Source: Candidatus Aenigmatarchaeota archaeon
Lineage (GTDB): Archaea > EX4484-52
Assembly (NCBI GenBank): GCA_023137195.1
Contig: JAGLPV010000006.1
Location: 1 to 56,025 of the forward strand
Length of the DNA stretch: 56,025 nt
Reading direction: 5' to 3'
Numbering within the stretch: the stretch's first letter is position 1; every line of letters starts with the position of its first letter. The notes below the pieces were generated by a model, which saw only the letters and a program-made list of their open reading frames with translations, had not been told where the DNA came from and made no database searches. Of this stretch, positions 49,701-52,503 are shown piece after piece. Both the position numbers and the translations under genes were made by a program.

Positions 49701-52503
49701 CACAATAACACTCACCTACGTAAGGCAGAGCGGACAGAACGAGGACAATTTCAGGCTATTCAAATGCAATCAATGGGATTTCAGCGACTACGAATGCAGA
49801 ACAGATTGGACAGAAATAACTGACGCAACTCTTGATACAATTAATAACCGTGTAACAGCATCTATAAGCAGTTTTTCAGCATACATCGTAGGAGAAATAA
49901 AGGAAAAAGAAGAACTGCCTGATTCTTCATCCTCTTCATCCACCTCATCAACATCAAGTAGTAGTGGCGGTGGAGGAGGCACAACAATATTAGGCGACAG
50001 TCTGGCAAAAAATATCGAAATAATTTCAGAAAAACTAAAACATTACATAGAAGGCTCAACAGAATTCAAGATAGACACAAAATCCATCAACAAGCAGATG
50101 TATCCCGGTGAAAACCTAACGGTTACCTTAGTAGTAGAAAACACACTAAATAAAACAAACACAATATACGCAAAGCCAATAGGAGAAATAGACAGTTTCA
50201 TAAACATTTCCGCGGGAAAAATCACATTAAATCCTTACGAAAAAGGCTCCCTGACAATCCCCATCACAATTCCAAAAGACGTGTTCCCCGGAACCTACGA
50301 AGGCAAGATTCTTCTTGACAACGGCAATTCAACAACACAGGTTCCAATCTCGATAAGAATCCTCGATTTAAGGAACCTCCCCGTTTCAATAGACATTCAG
50401 CCGCTTATGGACAAGGTATACCCGGGAAGAGATCTAAGATATTCATTTAAATTATTCAACAGCGGGAAAACCCAGATACCGCTGAATTACACAATATCTT
50501 TCGTAAACCCCCAGACAGGAGAAATAATAACCTCATTTAGCGGAAACACCACATTGGTTTCTTCATACGAGAAGGAGTTAAAAATACACATCCCAAAAAA
50601 CATAAGCCTCGACAAGGGTAGCATAGAAGGATTAACCAACGTACTAAGCAAAAGATATATGCTTAAGGCAGATATCATCTATTTCGAAAAAGGACACAAG
50701 ATAGAAGCATCCGAGGTAGCATTCGTCTCTGTTGAAAAAATAAGTTACATCCCTGATTACATGATTGCAGGACTGAAACTAAAACACTGGATATTATTGA
50801 TTGCACTTCTTTTAATCCTTGTATCCTCGAGGCATAGTATCTACGAATACATTATGAGCAAAAGAAGATACAAGATGGACGTAAACCTGAGATACCTCCC
50901 AAAGCCGACAAAGCATTCCGGCTTTATCGGTCATGTTGCAGAGACAAAGATAAGGACTTTTGTTGATTTAAACACCCTCCAGACCCACACAATTATTGCC
51001 GGTTCAACCGGCGGAGGCAAGACAGTTTCAGCTCAGGCAATAATAGAAGAAGCCCTCCAAAAGAACAAATCAGTAATAGTATTTGACCCCACAGCGCAAT
51101 GGAGTGGTTTCCTGAGAAAATGCAAGGACAAAAAGATGCTGAAATTATACCCTGGATTCAACATGCCTCTGACAGATGTAAAATCATTCAAGGGAAATGT
51201 CCATATGGTCAACAGCCCATGGGAAATAATAGACATGAAAAAGTACATTGAAAGAAAAGGAGAGATTCACGTATTTACAATAAACAAACTAAAGCCAAGC
51301 GAGATAGACATTTTTGTGTCCAACACAATAAGGCAGGTATTTGAAGCAAACCTAAACGAATCCCAGGAATTAAAATCATTGATTGTCTATGATGAAGTCC
51401 ACCGTCTTCTTTCCAAGTTCGGAGGTTCCGGCGAAGGATTCATCCAGGTAGAAAGAGGCGCAAGAGAATTCCGTAAATGGGGCGTAGGTCTTGTCCTAAT
51501 ATCCCAGGTATTATCAGACTTTGTAGGCGCAATAAAATCAAACATCGGTACAGAAATCCAGATGAGGACAAAGGACGAGGGAGACATGGACAGGATAAGA
51601 CTCAAATACGGAGAAAATACAATGAAATCCCTCCTGAAAGCATCCATAGGTTCAGGAATGTACGTGAATGCAGAATACAACAAGGGAGCCCCTTACTTTG
51701 TCACATTCAGACCACTTTACCACAACATAGAACGCCTTTCTGACGAGGAACTCCAGAAATACTACAAATACAACAACATCCTGGACGACATAGAATATCA
51801 GTCGGAGCAATTAAAGGAAGAAAACGTAGACGTCTTTGACATAGAAATTGAACTAAAGATTGCAAGAAGCAAACTCATGAGCGGCGCATTCAACATGGTG
51901 GACATATACATAGAATCCATAAGGCCAATGCTGAACAACAACTGGAAGAAACTAGGCAAGACCCCAAAGAAGAGGCAGACAAAACTTGTTTCAAAAGATG
52001 CTCTGGTCCAGTCAATAGAAACGGCAAAGCAAAAAAGAGAAGAATACCTGAAAAACAAAGTGGATGAAGTAAAAGCGCAAAATAAAAAACCTCAAAATAA
52101 AAAAGAAGAGATATATCAGATAAAGCAGGAAGTTGCATCAAAAACACAGCTCGTGATGCCAAAAAAAGAAGAGGAAAACAAAAAAGCAAAAGCAGGAGAA
52201 CAACCCGTCAGGGCAGAAACAGAAGATAACAAATCCGCCCCGGGACGCAATGAAGAATCCTCTGAAGAACCAATCGTTGACGAAAAACAGGAAACAGAAA
52301 TAGACAAGATGATAGAGGATTACAACCAAATACTGAACAAAATAAAAGAAAAAGAGGAAAAAGGAGAAAATATGTACCTCATCAAATTAAATACTCTCAA
52401 TCTTTTGAACGAGATAGAATTTTTAAAGAAGTCAGATGTGAAAGAAGAAAAGCAAAAGATGAACGACAAACTCAAGAAATTAAAGAAATTATTAAATACT
52501 TGA
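19771..52503 (+). CDS. Giant (10,910 aa) surface adhesin joined through one TM helix to a HerA/FtsK-type ATPase
   Basis: One uninterrupted frame. Residues 10-30 form a signal or anchor. About 10,300 predicted extracellular residues follow: two N-terminal repeats, eleven DUF2341 modules with LamG-like inserts and Ig-like linkers, a glycine-rich domain, a kelch-like propeller, a carbohydrate-binding-like module, then many Ig/NEW3-like repeats and a Ser/Gly linker (about 10051-10073). A TM helix (about 10340-10356, WILLIALLLILVSS) precedes a basic stop-transfer (SKRRYK) and a cytoplasmic ATPase: Walker A GSTGGGKT (10411-10418), Walker B LIVYDE (D10541, E10542) and sensor LISQ (Q10579). A charged, coiled-coil-prone tail ends the chain. 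N-x-S/T sequons are very dense, implying heavy N-glycosylation. It probably binds other cells or matrix and links this to an ATP motor; the substrate of the motor is unknown. Confidence 0.9.
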   Translation: MRKKSQTNLKFTTFLLTFTVIFASLFFLSSTGNFWTWGQEKTDIITINSPTPNSVLDSKTIPINLTLLNTTSGYVYISIFQNQAIINSTAIELEGETGKNYESSISVFDDGTYNVDLTVCNSTDNCTSHTIENISIMTSGNSSFEQENTTIQLPQIYDIIPNSYSIFLGDMLSILAKLSYSNQTSVQNSKITYEENQTILGTNYTDQTGWSVLYINTTGKGVGNHTINVTSIYGTYNTTIVEFFSPNNSDETQDNATNEIEENITIQLPQIYEIIPNSYSIFLGDMLSILARLGYSNNTSVQNSTLTFWQNQEIIGQNNTNQNGWSTLHINTTNKEFGNHTINITSVYGTYNTTTIEFKEQENTTNTTGETVENTTKQKDNQTTLNIFNSTTIEDNWTVKFNTTGIADLWISVVDGTTWSDADETEDLKFIQIRCGSQTLDYIWRNNSVLVQNYSCTQAGYVISKIFTAGKHNLKFTFGNNTAYANCTSIDKLTDLQKEYDPQTKTITITKKPKKKLLSLKLGGKEKIAEFQLINNTDHCFIDCEAVIKFTAYQNIPIPKDKDNKFKFKGNLKSFSSEIDGADFFDKNYKAGEYYITLKGKKNPFDNVDWIPRIFGIDFDEWAWWNSTFDKKQEIQINNTDKEVANYSLLINVSYDSDMLSNFADLRFADASENEELSYWIENKSDGSYADVWVKIPYTLTNTTNTTIYMYYDNASAVESKSNITNAFLFADDFNDNSYDTGKWDEVYFLGSACGSITEANGRLNISATRSGTNCYLYSISKTNLSGIDTITTGDIVDSSILGSDYHGGGLHYEINNTDNIFIGTYKLYNTDGFYMRSYHSPDSYQPSDVSHSSVSWNATIIHTNTWITKYDNTVHMNAYTETNPLSGEFPAIYTSSPTTDGNSWIEYDNIISRVYLSTTPTYSFVTEEDQPPHIDFVNSTTAPGTYKQTYIEANITASDDNIDTITLYLYNSTSLVQTDTSSTSPLFVNYTSLPLETYYINATVNDTAANTNQTGTRTISLKDISLSINLNSTTVNPEETIEISGYATLQPDGTNVTNNTIYIWQDNSLINIINKPDYVSIWWNTTFQKKKAIQINNTDIEVANYSLLLNITYDSDMNSDFSDIRFTNVSENEKLNYWIESKVDSSYANIWVNIPYTLTNTTNTTIYIYYGNTSAVSSESNGSATFDAFGSGGDITSYDKYLIHTFTESSTFTPTVNMNTEYLVIAGGGGGGTANNGNSGGGGAGGYRSSVSGDSSGGGAAAESPLVLTADTGYTVTIGAGGAEYTNGGNSVFGSITSIGGGKGGYYNAVAAGSGGSGGGGGQSHDLGASGTANQGYAGGRSSATGGIGAGAGGGAGAVGGASYGTDGREGGHGGIGVASTITGTSIYRAGGGGGSTHGQGTAGIPSGGNGGGGNGKYASSVNATNGTINTGGGGGGGGENNPSGIGGSGIVIVRYVSRTNISTEPTTSFSSEQSLTRTDSNGQYNYTFTASQYAGAYTVKVNLTDSNSIYGENETTLNIKINLTSPTATSTTSGTVYTNPTETINLTVTIPTSNINCPTLNLSNVWANITKPTGSELVQLSGSVQGNTWDGTFTNTDETGTYNITYYANLTDGFSHVTTTTTSFYVKNISVTLNLDNTIVNPSQNVEVSGKATLQPDNTNITNNTISIWQDNTLKLGGSWWNTTFQKKKAIQINNTDNNIANYSLLLNITYDSDMNPDFSDIRFTNSSDNEELSYWIESKSDSSYADVWVKIPYNLTNTTNTTIYMYYDNTSTVSSQSNGNNAFEYFEDGEDASDWSFTLGSGTVESSTDQAFEGSKSIKISAVGGADTATTYFDSVTRDALTHAFGYRVMISSTSMTTRQYLLNPNSEDEVSVFTDWVATDPNGWSHKNNSGSVVAFSPVIDVVANEWMKLNYENITSTECDFYIDDYFRHDTCSNGAQDQFHSFGVTLDETQTVYIDALIIRKYIIPPTSSFGTEQNLTQTDSNAQYNYTFTASQYAGNYTVKVNLTDSNSIYGENETTLNVKINLSSPTATSTTSGTVYANPTETINLTVNIPTSNINYPTLNLSNVWANITKPTGSELVQLSGSVQGNTWDGTFTNTDETGTYNITYYANLTDGFSYVTTTTTSFYVKNVSVSINLNNPISNPSESVEVSGYATLQPDDTNITNNTIHIWQDDSYAISWWNTTFEKKKEIQINNTDNEVANYSLLLNITYDSDMNSDFSDIRFTNSSEDEELSYWIESKVDSSYADVWVKIPYTLINTTNTTIYMYYGNTSIVSSESDYFNAFLLSDNFDDNSIDTSLWTSESGTPTESSGILTVDGTDGTRDALCSVVNISRPFIIEVDGKSTANDNWNLYLAWTPDSATSNTHMTLRYHGGVNYWADDDGAGNYHAWAVSDDDNKWVNMTMIGRENMTSYFKKVSSTATQIKDYNNVGSHTEHLVCLMQWGEGAGTGLGYFDNIIVRRYLETTPTSSFGTEQLYTQTDSNGQYNYTFTASQYAGNYTVKVNLTDSNSIYGENETILNVKINLTSPTATSTTSGTVYANPSETINLTVNIPTSNINSPTLNLSNVWANITKPTGSELVQLSGSEEGNQWDGTFTNTQDSGTYNITYYANLTDGFTHITTTTTSFYVKNISVTLNLDNTIVNPSQNVEVSGKATLQPDNTNITNNTIYIYQDDVSVITWWNSTFERKKEIQINNTDIEVANYSLLLNITYDSDMNSDFSDLRFTNSSEDRLLNYWIESKVDSSYADVWVKIPYNLTNTTNTTIYMYYNNNTVIENVISYTNAFYYSDDFEDNDYTSNPVWSVEDGTWVIDTKTLKGGSAGSSYGHIYSDMPSSINLVDVEFKFKFSDLAAAGESISFYLQTDSNVGYVLYIQQSGGYDLYIGDFSSNIIDVSWSPDTNWHTARITRRKDSNLTIYLDDTVKGSVVDMTMNSFNRIRIRRGNYANFYMYADNISINHFIIAPTYSFGSELLKTDSNGQYNYTFTSSSTLGQHTIKINLTNPNSIKGENETTIDVRNLTYSQFNLSDSDSQLNNILNPAESYNATVKIREYNGSDYFDVTSGTFTTTIAGTTYSLNHIGSSVWHTNETLTALSSLGQQSFLANITGTSGNGITDSIQDTNYTYNVKNISVSINLNSTIVSPEDTIEVSGYATLQPDATNVTNNNILIWQDNIKIAGASTWWNATFQKKKKIKINNTDNEIANYSLLLNISYDSDMNPDFSDLRFANGSDNEELSYWIESKSDSSYADVWVKIPYTLSNTTNTTIYMYYKNSTVVTSRSNITTAGIFGDDFEDHVTDWENENSWTTSNNGGYIDLKSTDCYAGTKCGLIEVAPSNDPHVGFEPLQLSSGRLQFMMRESFAGSVGRISFQTFDGATKYIYSFFGTSSAKDLKYYVSSSIDTGTDYTPDVWKKVIYEWDSSTFDWYYDGIKIVDDGLYQDSGSYTNGIDEIRFVGMAVNDQAEIDNVFYTASLSTTPTSSFGAEQSLIQTDSNGQYNYTYTASQYAGNHTVKVNLTDSNSIYGENETTLNVKINLTDQTATSTSTGNSNANPSDTINLTVNIPTSNINYPTLNISNVWANITKPTGSEIVQLSGSVQGNTWDGTFANTNEKGTYNITYYANLSDGFSHVTTTTTSFYVKNISVTLNLDNTIINQSQNVEVSGYATLQPDNTNITNNSISIWQDNSLLNAWWNTTFQKKKEIQINNTDNEVANYSLLLNITYDSDMNPDFSDLRFTNSSENEELNYWIESKSDSSYANVWVKIPYELTNTTIYMYYKNNTAVESESNIKTAFILGDFETGTSTIDTDIWTQGTNPVTATANGDWTTLTTGATDPSFIKSNIWFDRAGYMIHLDWENNNINPYVAVGIMDGAMDGATNTIYQMLGAPNYIKLRTEKDNVQTDPAQNILSNHNIVHNMVLYFNSTEATWADNSSDGNFAGSSTTNIPTIDLEFWIAGYIGGSHPFSIEVRNLYITKWLQTTPTSSFGTEQSLTQTDSNGQYNYTYTASQYAGEYTVKVNLTDSNSIYGENETTLNVKINLTSPTATSTSTGNSNANPSDTINLTVNIPTSNINYPTLNISNVWANITKPTGSELVQLSGSVQGNTWDGTFTNTAESGTYNVTYYANLTDGFSHVTTTTTQFYVKDISVTINLNDTIVNPSQTVEVSGYATLQPDGTNITDNIIKIYLDNKNIFINLTANGIYSHFNLIQSTDSHFNSGTTNNTVISGSGENGYIGLSSYSAEKDMWDISPADSATFSTGADLSYPGSGDYIYATKGSGQEFYRYSISIDSWSGLANLPASIGEGSDSIAIDDYVYVVRGNGYTDFWKYSITYNNWSVLTSSLASINWGDSITYPGSGDYIYIPRGYDTSTFWKYSISGDNWSTLTSAPDGITYGSELVSDLALGDYIYTIGGYSYDFYRYSISGNNWSATDELADVPGYIGNGGCAVYPGSGDYIYALKGNGGLPFYRYSISGNNWDSMADAPATIEYSSSLVYPGSDNYIYAIRGGNSNDFWRYQFRESIFYSSANFTSSVIYSNQQPDFKNMTWSATTNENTTVKFQLSSSSDNISWTSFVGPNGTSEDYYNISGTTPWSGHKGHRYIRYMAFLDTTNITQTPQLHNITINYTTSMTDSNAKYNYTYTASPTLGTHTLKVNLTDSNSIYGENETTFDVRNLTFTQFNLSDSDTQMNNILNPQESYNATVKIREYNGSDYFDVTLGTFTTIIAGTTYSLNHIGSSVWHTNETLTAPSSLGQHSFLANITGTSGNDITDSIQNSNYTYYVKNISVTLNLDETIVNPSQNIEISGKATLQPDATNIANNTMYIWQDNSLADSSNPGRYMSTLGGTWKYRKAITINNTDNEVANYSLLLNITYDSDMNPDFSDIRFTNSSDNGKLSYWIESKVDSSYADVWVKIPYALTNTTNTTIYMYYSNTSAVSNESSSVDVFGADATYDTFSGWTEVDTSGRILYTNNRIEYTNMNLGDDSHTYMTLPDSGTNYEATFKWLISSYTGQVNNLIGFGDVAGTMCGDTPFNQGSSIIFNIVSGPSKMRLYLIAGNSTTSSVVNSTSTYYGNSDVIDYNTVVYSKLLYDGEHAWMYSYSDEAMTSEIADSRLSVAVTNLADFNYFMSIAAYKDFIAGRYSTGWVDDVKVHKYLSTTPTSSFSSEQSLTQTDSNGQYNYTFTASQYAGTHTIKTNLTDSNSIYGENSTTLNVKINLTTPTATSTTSGTAYANPSETINLTVTIPTSNINYPTLNLSNVWANITKPTGSELVQLSGSVQGNTWDGTFTDTNEIGTYNVTYYANLTDGFSHITTTTTSFYVKNISVTLNLNDTIVNSADRIEVSGYATLQPDATNITNNTISIWQDNTVILGGNWWNSTFERKKAIHVNNTDNEIINYSLLLNITYDPDMNPDFSDLRFTNSAGDTSLSYWIENNISSTYADVWVKIPYTLTNTTNTTIYMYYGNTTAVNTTGNATNTFIFWDDFEDNDISDWNIVLAGGASCTVSGGIVHTEAIHSTERCYMQKIGISNEYDNVIESRAKQTFVSGNSIGVIGYGGKFIYMGREDTDQTEVMYRYYDPGNVEQNILNIDVGVNIQTQYNIWSISFNHGTTNYARFAINYNFSTDYAVYASGTTDIWLGQSGYNTGHDTYFDWVRKRKFLNTTPITSFGAERFIAQTDSNAQYNYTFTSSSTLGTHTLKVNLTDPNNIAGENETTFDVRNLTFTQFNLSDSDTQMNNILNPAEAYNATVKIREYNGSDYFNVTSGTFTTIIAGTTYSLNHIGSSVWHTNESFTAPSSSGQHSFITNITGTSGNGITDSIQNANYTYYVKNISVTLDLDDTIVNPSQNVEVSGKATLQPDATNITSNIISIWQDNTYITGASNWWNTTFQRKKEIQINNTDLEIANYSLLLNITYDSDMNPDFSDLRFVNGSHNSELNYWIESKSDSSYADVWVKIPYELINTTNTTIYLYYKNNTAVSSNSNIKTAFVFGDDFEDTDFSEWTVDAAQTWSRSTTQAQDGTYSLKIVQNPNTATISYKDITADQYVISGWIYQFANGGFVTPYQYHFQIREGGGSSTQSLAYETYIGDTEEPQATYRYGGAYHKDGVTRTAKWRKINTVTNSSGTFLYVDDTYRGSDTWTTVDRIQFYFYHKNGISGDTGYIDTVYVRKYLSTTPTSSFGAEQSLTTTDSNGQYNYTFSTSPTPGTHTLKVNLTNSNNIAGENQTTFSVRNLKIDNWQILDAHTETDAVLYSLENFNITMLIREYNGSDYFNITSGTFNIRIEETSDYKSLTHQSGAEWKAEFTAPNSSGTYTIELNGTTPNGINGNNQTTFEIPENFNITLLNSTGSPIQNNKITVYQTGTSTVGCEADTDANGKIKCNLENTTNYDIDIDNYDGNILNISAPLNITLQPLNITVLNHNSIPKQDVVVDIYSAGNLISTATTHSNGKTNFTLNNSALYNITVFGNTEPSIQEVSVPSSKTINLNLTLTATMADTIIMPGITNTVSGTIILLPDNTATAFNPVNIYLNETLLTVGSFLNKTYSTNDDLSNGTSVNVTNSSDTLTLDPRGEYYFEAENYISSSGITVRNNGYQPWDGDPSGNQYAEGTHPAWANYNITNIPDGNYYIFVKMYAGATDRMVNITWDGNIVDTTAFGSYSGDILWSNALSQTVTKNSTSHTLGFNSTSSNPYIDVILLTTNASFTPDNIDQNYTNTPLKYSGHFTSNKTTTTTHPIISITPSWQSNEPSGSNITIDISADNGTNWCEDVTQSQEYRTGASCGSIGTGTEIVWRATLNTNNSFADLKLHNITLNYETGNATKTNTSGQYTFTFSSGSTPGWYTVKINTTDSNSISGNITTTYLVDTFSITTDTLPNTADADTLSQTITTSINSNTGRTSGKRHNITATITNPDSTQDTIQNSSISCSDNYPMTCSATWTPGTTQPFGWYNITINYEDNESITGQNTTYNDFKVDNITTSFTYIPAIPILSTENITVNGTANFFYDGSPVQNRSVGIYIDDEPVTLDWWNSTFQKKKELQINNTDIKVANYSLLLNITYDSDMNSDFSDLRFTNSSEDEELSYWIESKVDSSYADIWVKIPCSLTNTTNTTIYMYYKNTTEVSTESNIKTAFLIGDDFEDGTLDAWNINLDGATIGVKQYSNNNYVAYIKDSGGSLRSHVTQMTTISSEYVIEVEVNQTGNNAVGVGQVESLGNVPILPLYQTYDGIAYIHDGVDQQEGSACCTFDIFNSWEAVQTGTSWELFVNDVSKATNTGTASAKQGFGFMGSDGGAGDFDNFRVRKYLSSTPTSSFGLEQSSALVQTDSNGNYGKTFPAPTQIGTHIIKINLTDSTGNLQGTNQTQVEVWAPTIVNYTTTTTYNTNTDYNITGYYWRTDTTNPIQGLINTTIYNNTYSISKTCENTECLKTFTIGPTGELIGGNYTVNITANNNSAYYMPNSTQYNIYLEEPKATGTLNADNKIIADMTYGIDYSFNQTITLNNTHKAKMHTPTIAELINYIGCSEIKSIENLTSMNCSDTPVNSACSVKFNVTVTGSACSQPPCPIGCLDWNSSWINNDNTGSSTTNTDYLVYVSGNPDMNLSKYLINITDNIGTTNTTSISVDNIGNEKLGESSNPSNSIFVDYINQTMPSSWIQFYSTAAQWNDANDYWDYLNTEYGYTLQVNITADNYTAGTYTGIINITSYRLGSIQTYKEINVSITISPGLALSQDSINHTEYIGTSNITNISVQSTGNSPVTNITINYILGTLPAEWIDFASIEAGWNDTLNSFNSITEYTSKILSVNITALDYTPGTYTGKINLTTNENLYRTINVSTTITPAINTTINSINITQNISHAQSICPKIQSTGNAPLTNITIVLTNSTIPSGWLTINSTAPEWNQSTSSFTRITEETNRTLNITIKATSYIQGTYTGILNITSYENQNTQINLSITINPNATTYNLQRNNEHGEIIELYHIINSTGNTPLLNANATYIESTLPASWLTLKYESQNGSSVDAGNITENSHKNITVEITIPEYQDPGIYTGYINTTFDNEPTQQIIVSLTVNTNSSWFLEPIVNKTNMFLLSESGVIGNVTIKNTGNIPLNYTIIYDTNAVCDSYTCMGSTAQYNPAYVYVAKNSTHVFGVWQQGTSSTKTNAQIEVNVTNSTGTPQYSLAYMFWNITNAPPVLINLTTLPKNYVELDQSITLYAIISDDENELPTTGMNLSSVYFNVTDPSGYIYHIDNNSISYVDDGDHEGNEQDRKKFNHTFTNTSMSGIHNLTVYIKDKSNNEINISLFQFNVIGTTDISITAAAPPTAQNVTILHGENLTIPVNITNTGQSVAYNITITGTFGSGAESWTVWNKTYTNITETQAIQENITITVASTTVAGNYQFTPKVTWNQPNSSLYENTTSSPLTVNVAENPEIIPQTQVEESMNHGEQKLINIPVNSTGNDDYDLPSFYIVEGTASGWVCFSNYCSNSGTTTYSFWTELMKGSSYNLPVYLEVPQGTVPGNYTSQIEINSTSYASSRYKTVNITITVLDDRNWTVSEPYNHTSFDLNTPGIIKIITVNSTGNIGTNFTINYTNWSNTNYHAYSGIFNESQNNSGTLVNPKSVYIGPNEAKNITIYQNGHYAGLENIGINISISNSSASPNTRTILTRFNLTEASPQITGITFFNNSYVELNNTIGIKIIALDDAALNISTMKLNITYPDNSSILVSPQYTTQNQTAYGKYIKMNYTYLFNSTAIAGTYTAAANLYDEFGYWVQSPGYDFSVIGSTSFTITPNESSYSIDGISQALSNNLTIPINVTNTGQVTAYNAVLTGFSSSNASQWTIHNKSLGNISASSNIQTNITITVKNTTWPGEYQFTPKVTWQQPNGSSQQQTTSTVSIIVESNKTIVFEEYNSNFTIRHGETNSSQIKISAIGNDNVTLIQLFRQYPSNLTVTLNETEFSAITAGQSEYVQLNVSTASGSPNNTYQFDIELYANNSLQKTYDFNVEIPASFSWEKSTNETTLNGVSNQNAMDTSLSVTNTGNNPIDFTFALVGNVTSSGIMELAETSQTIQPLDSYQIQLNHTANYENAYYEGTLQVKNTTYSENIKIKYHSYIAELNIINITPNYNIISPGNINITTQFTFGSNNITENTTYTIKINNTNCTAIQNTTQGGYIAHTCATPSVPDGRYHDIEAIADYTWETGIIRVTQTNTSAVYYKDITAPTITLANTSVSDIEITTNITINFTATDNLAVDTRQITLYYPNSTQYQSKTLTSGSTTVAIPTTIGTYTINYTVNDTTGNTNSTATTFEAYEWKNFSGYLLDLDGVVVPTSFEISDNGTILHSFSTNTSGYYNATVKRKTYDLKMSFLDANVTMEDVDFSGTPSDFIDIDTPLLGDFGFGETFTVIKGFAINTSISNSGSITYTYTSEDVGALSTDYLEIYRCTNWNYGDVSCNGILAEITDTKNKAQKKLNASFSSLTAIVLVHKPPAEQPEMTIPSTNMVVYANHGEQKNATLTIQSTGSVQLSNIMFTCSSGNVCTLFSLAGDTIVGLDAGASYDAPLTMNIPQYTAPGAYTGQLVVSSNQQSVYAQEKTIDVTVNVVENSNFSIDNTQNNISAGANAQGQLSTITITNIANAQKTYSLTQNSTIINPSTSSLILAKNTSDSISLNYTAPNTTGLYTATLNISTNSIYNILNFTINITFMINTITINKTTNISAGDVLLINTSIYPDTTPAYSVLVDNQTCRIINYTQYTITCIAPNITAAMSHNLTVSTTGFNVTAYKTSDISYIDTLPPLVEQNITSAFINSTTNINVTLTDQNNITGINVSISYPNGTLLNTTQLQIINNTGANFNFTGDRKGDYIFLYNACDNLTNCGNTSYYFEVYENINFTTNITTDVAIYANFYRPEKEFTSGSLLKSITIDSDGEYNTSTQIHDRAYDLEVYTSSSNNIKMENVNMTRYNNNFIEQMTTVSGSQMGAIPYSNYSSVTPISGIAVKTNITTSSTITLTYVRQSGQNEDNFRLFKCNQWDFSDYECRTDWTEITDATLDTINNRVTASISSFSAYIVGEIKEKEELPDSSSSSSTSSTSSSSGGGGGTTILGDSLAKNIEIISEKLKHYIEGSTEFKIDTKSINKQMYPGENLTVTLVVENTLNKTNTIYAKPIGEIDSFINISAGKITLNPYEKGSLTIPITIPKDVFPGTYEGKILLDNGNSTTQVPISIRILDLRNLPVSIDIQPLMDKVYPGRDLRYSFKLFNSGKTQIPLNYTISFVNPQTGEIITSFSGNTTLVSSYEKELKIHIPKNISLDKGSIEGLTNVLSKRYMLKADIIYFEKGHKIEASEVAFVSVEKISYIPDYMIAGLKLKHWILLIALLLILVSSRHSIYEYIMSKRRYKMDVNLRYLPKPTKHSGFIGHVAETKIRTFVDLNTLQTHTIIAGSTGGGKTVSAQAIIEEALQKNKSVIVFDPTAQWSGFLRKCKDKKMLKLYPGFNMPLTDVKSFKGNVHMVNSPWEIIDMKKYIERKGEIHVFTINKLKPSEIDIFVSNTIRQVFEANLNESQELKSLIVYDEVHRLLSKFGGSGEGFIQVERGAREFRKWGVGLVLISQVLSDFVGAIKSNIGTEIQMRTKDEGDMDRIRLKYGENTMKSLLKASIGSGMYVNAEYNKGAPYFVTFRPLYHNIERLSDEELQKYYKYNNILDDIEYQSEQLKEENVDVFDIEIELKIARSKLMSGAFNMVDIYIESIRPMLNNNWKKLGKTPKKRQTKLVSKDALVQSIETAKQKREEYLKNKVDEVKAQNKKPQNKKEEIYQIKQEVASKTQLVMPKKEEENKKAKAGEQPVRAETEDNKSAPGRNEESSEEPIVDEKQETEIDKMIEDYNQILNKIKEKEEKGENMYLIKLNTLNLLNEIEFLKKSDVKEEKQKMNDKLKKLKKLLNT
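20218..20862 (+). repeat. N-terminal tandem duplication in the giant protein
   Basis: Two units of about 115 residues, 345 bp apart (the phrase TIQLPQIY-IIPNSYSIFLGD begins near 20218 and 20563). Both end in YGTYNTT. They are probably membrane-distal Ig-like domains. Confidence 0.8.
23395..24150 (+). other. Glycine-rich, phage-tail-like domain in the giant protein (residues about 1209-1460)
   Basis: This replaces the LamG-like segment of module 2. EYLVIAGGGGGGTANNGNSG, TVTIGAGGAEYTNGGNSVFG, SITSIGGGKGGYY, a poly-Gly run and GIGGSGIVIVRYV match the glycine-rich domain common in phage tail fibres and environmental surface proteins. DNA here is richer in GGT/GGA than its surroundings. Confidence 0.75.
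32545..33315 (+). other. Kelch-like beta-propeller in the giant protein (residues about 4259-4515)
   Basis: Six blades of about 45 residues share DYIYA--G-----F(Y/W)(R/K)YSIS-(D/N)NWS-L---P. Examples are GDYIYATKGSGQEFYRYSIS, GDYIYTIGGYSYDFYRYSIS and DNYIYAIRGGNSNDFWRYQF. This is the kelch/galactose-oxidase-type repeat. The insertion lengthens the normal 1.5-kb unit to about 3.46 kb. Confidence 0.75.
39460..39850 (+). other. Carbohydrate-binding-like module in the giant protein (residues about 6564-6693)
   Basis: YYFEAENYISSSGITVRNNG, then WANYNITNIPDGNYYIFVKM and NPYIDVILLTT follow the CBM6/CBM35 jelly-roll pattern (E-AE start, W--Y----G-Y----, D-I-L end). A glycan ligand is inferred. Confidence 0.5.
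42490..50750 (+). repeat. Membrane-proximal Ig/NEW3-like stalk repeats of the giant protein
   Basis: Many diverged units of about 110 residues. A first group (about 42490-43920) has the phrase NTGN-P(L/V)-N-T-------P--W followed by PGTYTGxINxT. Later units (44640, 45000, 46040, 48170) start with H-G---(N/T)-(S/T)IP(V/L)N-TN-TG. They resemble alpha-galactosidase NEW3 / NPCBM-associated domains that act as stalks in archaeal and bacterial surface proteins. A Ser-rich/Gly-rich linker (49921-49985) and two further Ig-like domains (about 50070-50740) come last before the membrane. Confidence 0.65.
50788..52500 (+). other. TM helix plus cytoplasmic HerA/FtsK-type ATPase and charged tail of the giant protein
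   Basis: The TM helix is encoded at about 50788-50835. The ATPase core spans about 50980-51790. Walker A is at 51001-51024. DPTAQWSGFL follows, with the D-PT/H-G-----SGLL-type signature of DUF87/HerA. Walker B is at 51379-51396 and LISQ at about 51496-51507. FDIEIELKIARSKLMSGAFN and the last 150 residues are helical and Lys/Glu-rich. HerA/FtsK/VirB4 relatives are hexameric motors that pump DNA or protein. Confidence 0.8.

Noticed and set aside
22583..49982. Many minus-strand and other-frame ORFs of 60-180 codons inside the giant gene
   Set aside because: They are shadows of a repetitive coding sequence; compositions (Arg/His/Asn-rich or Leu/Cys-rich) reflect the opposite frame.
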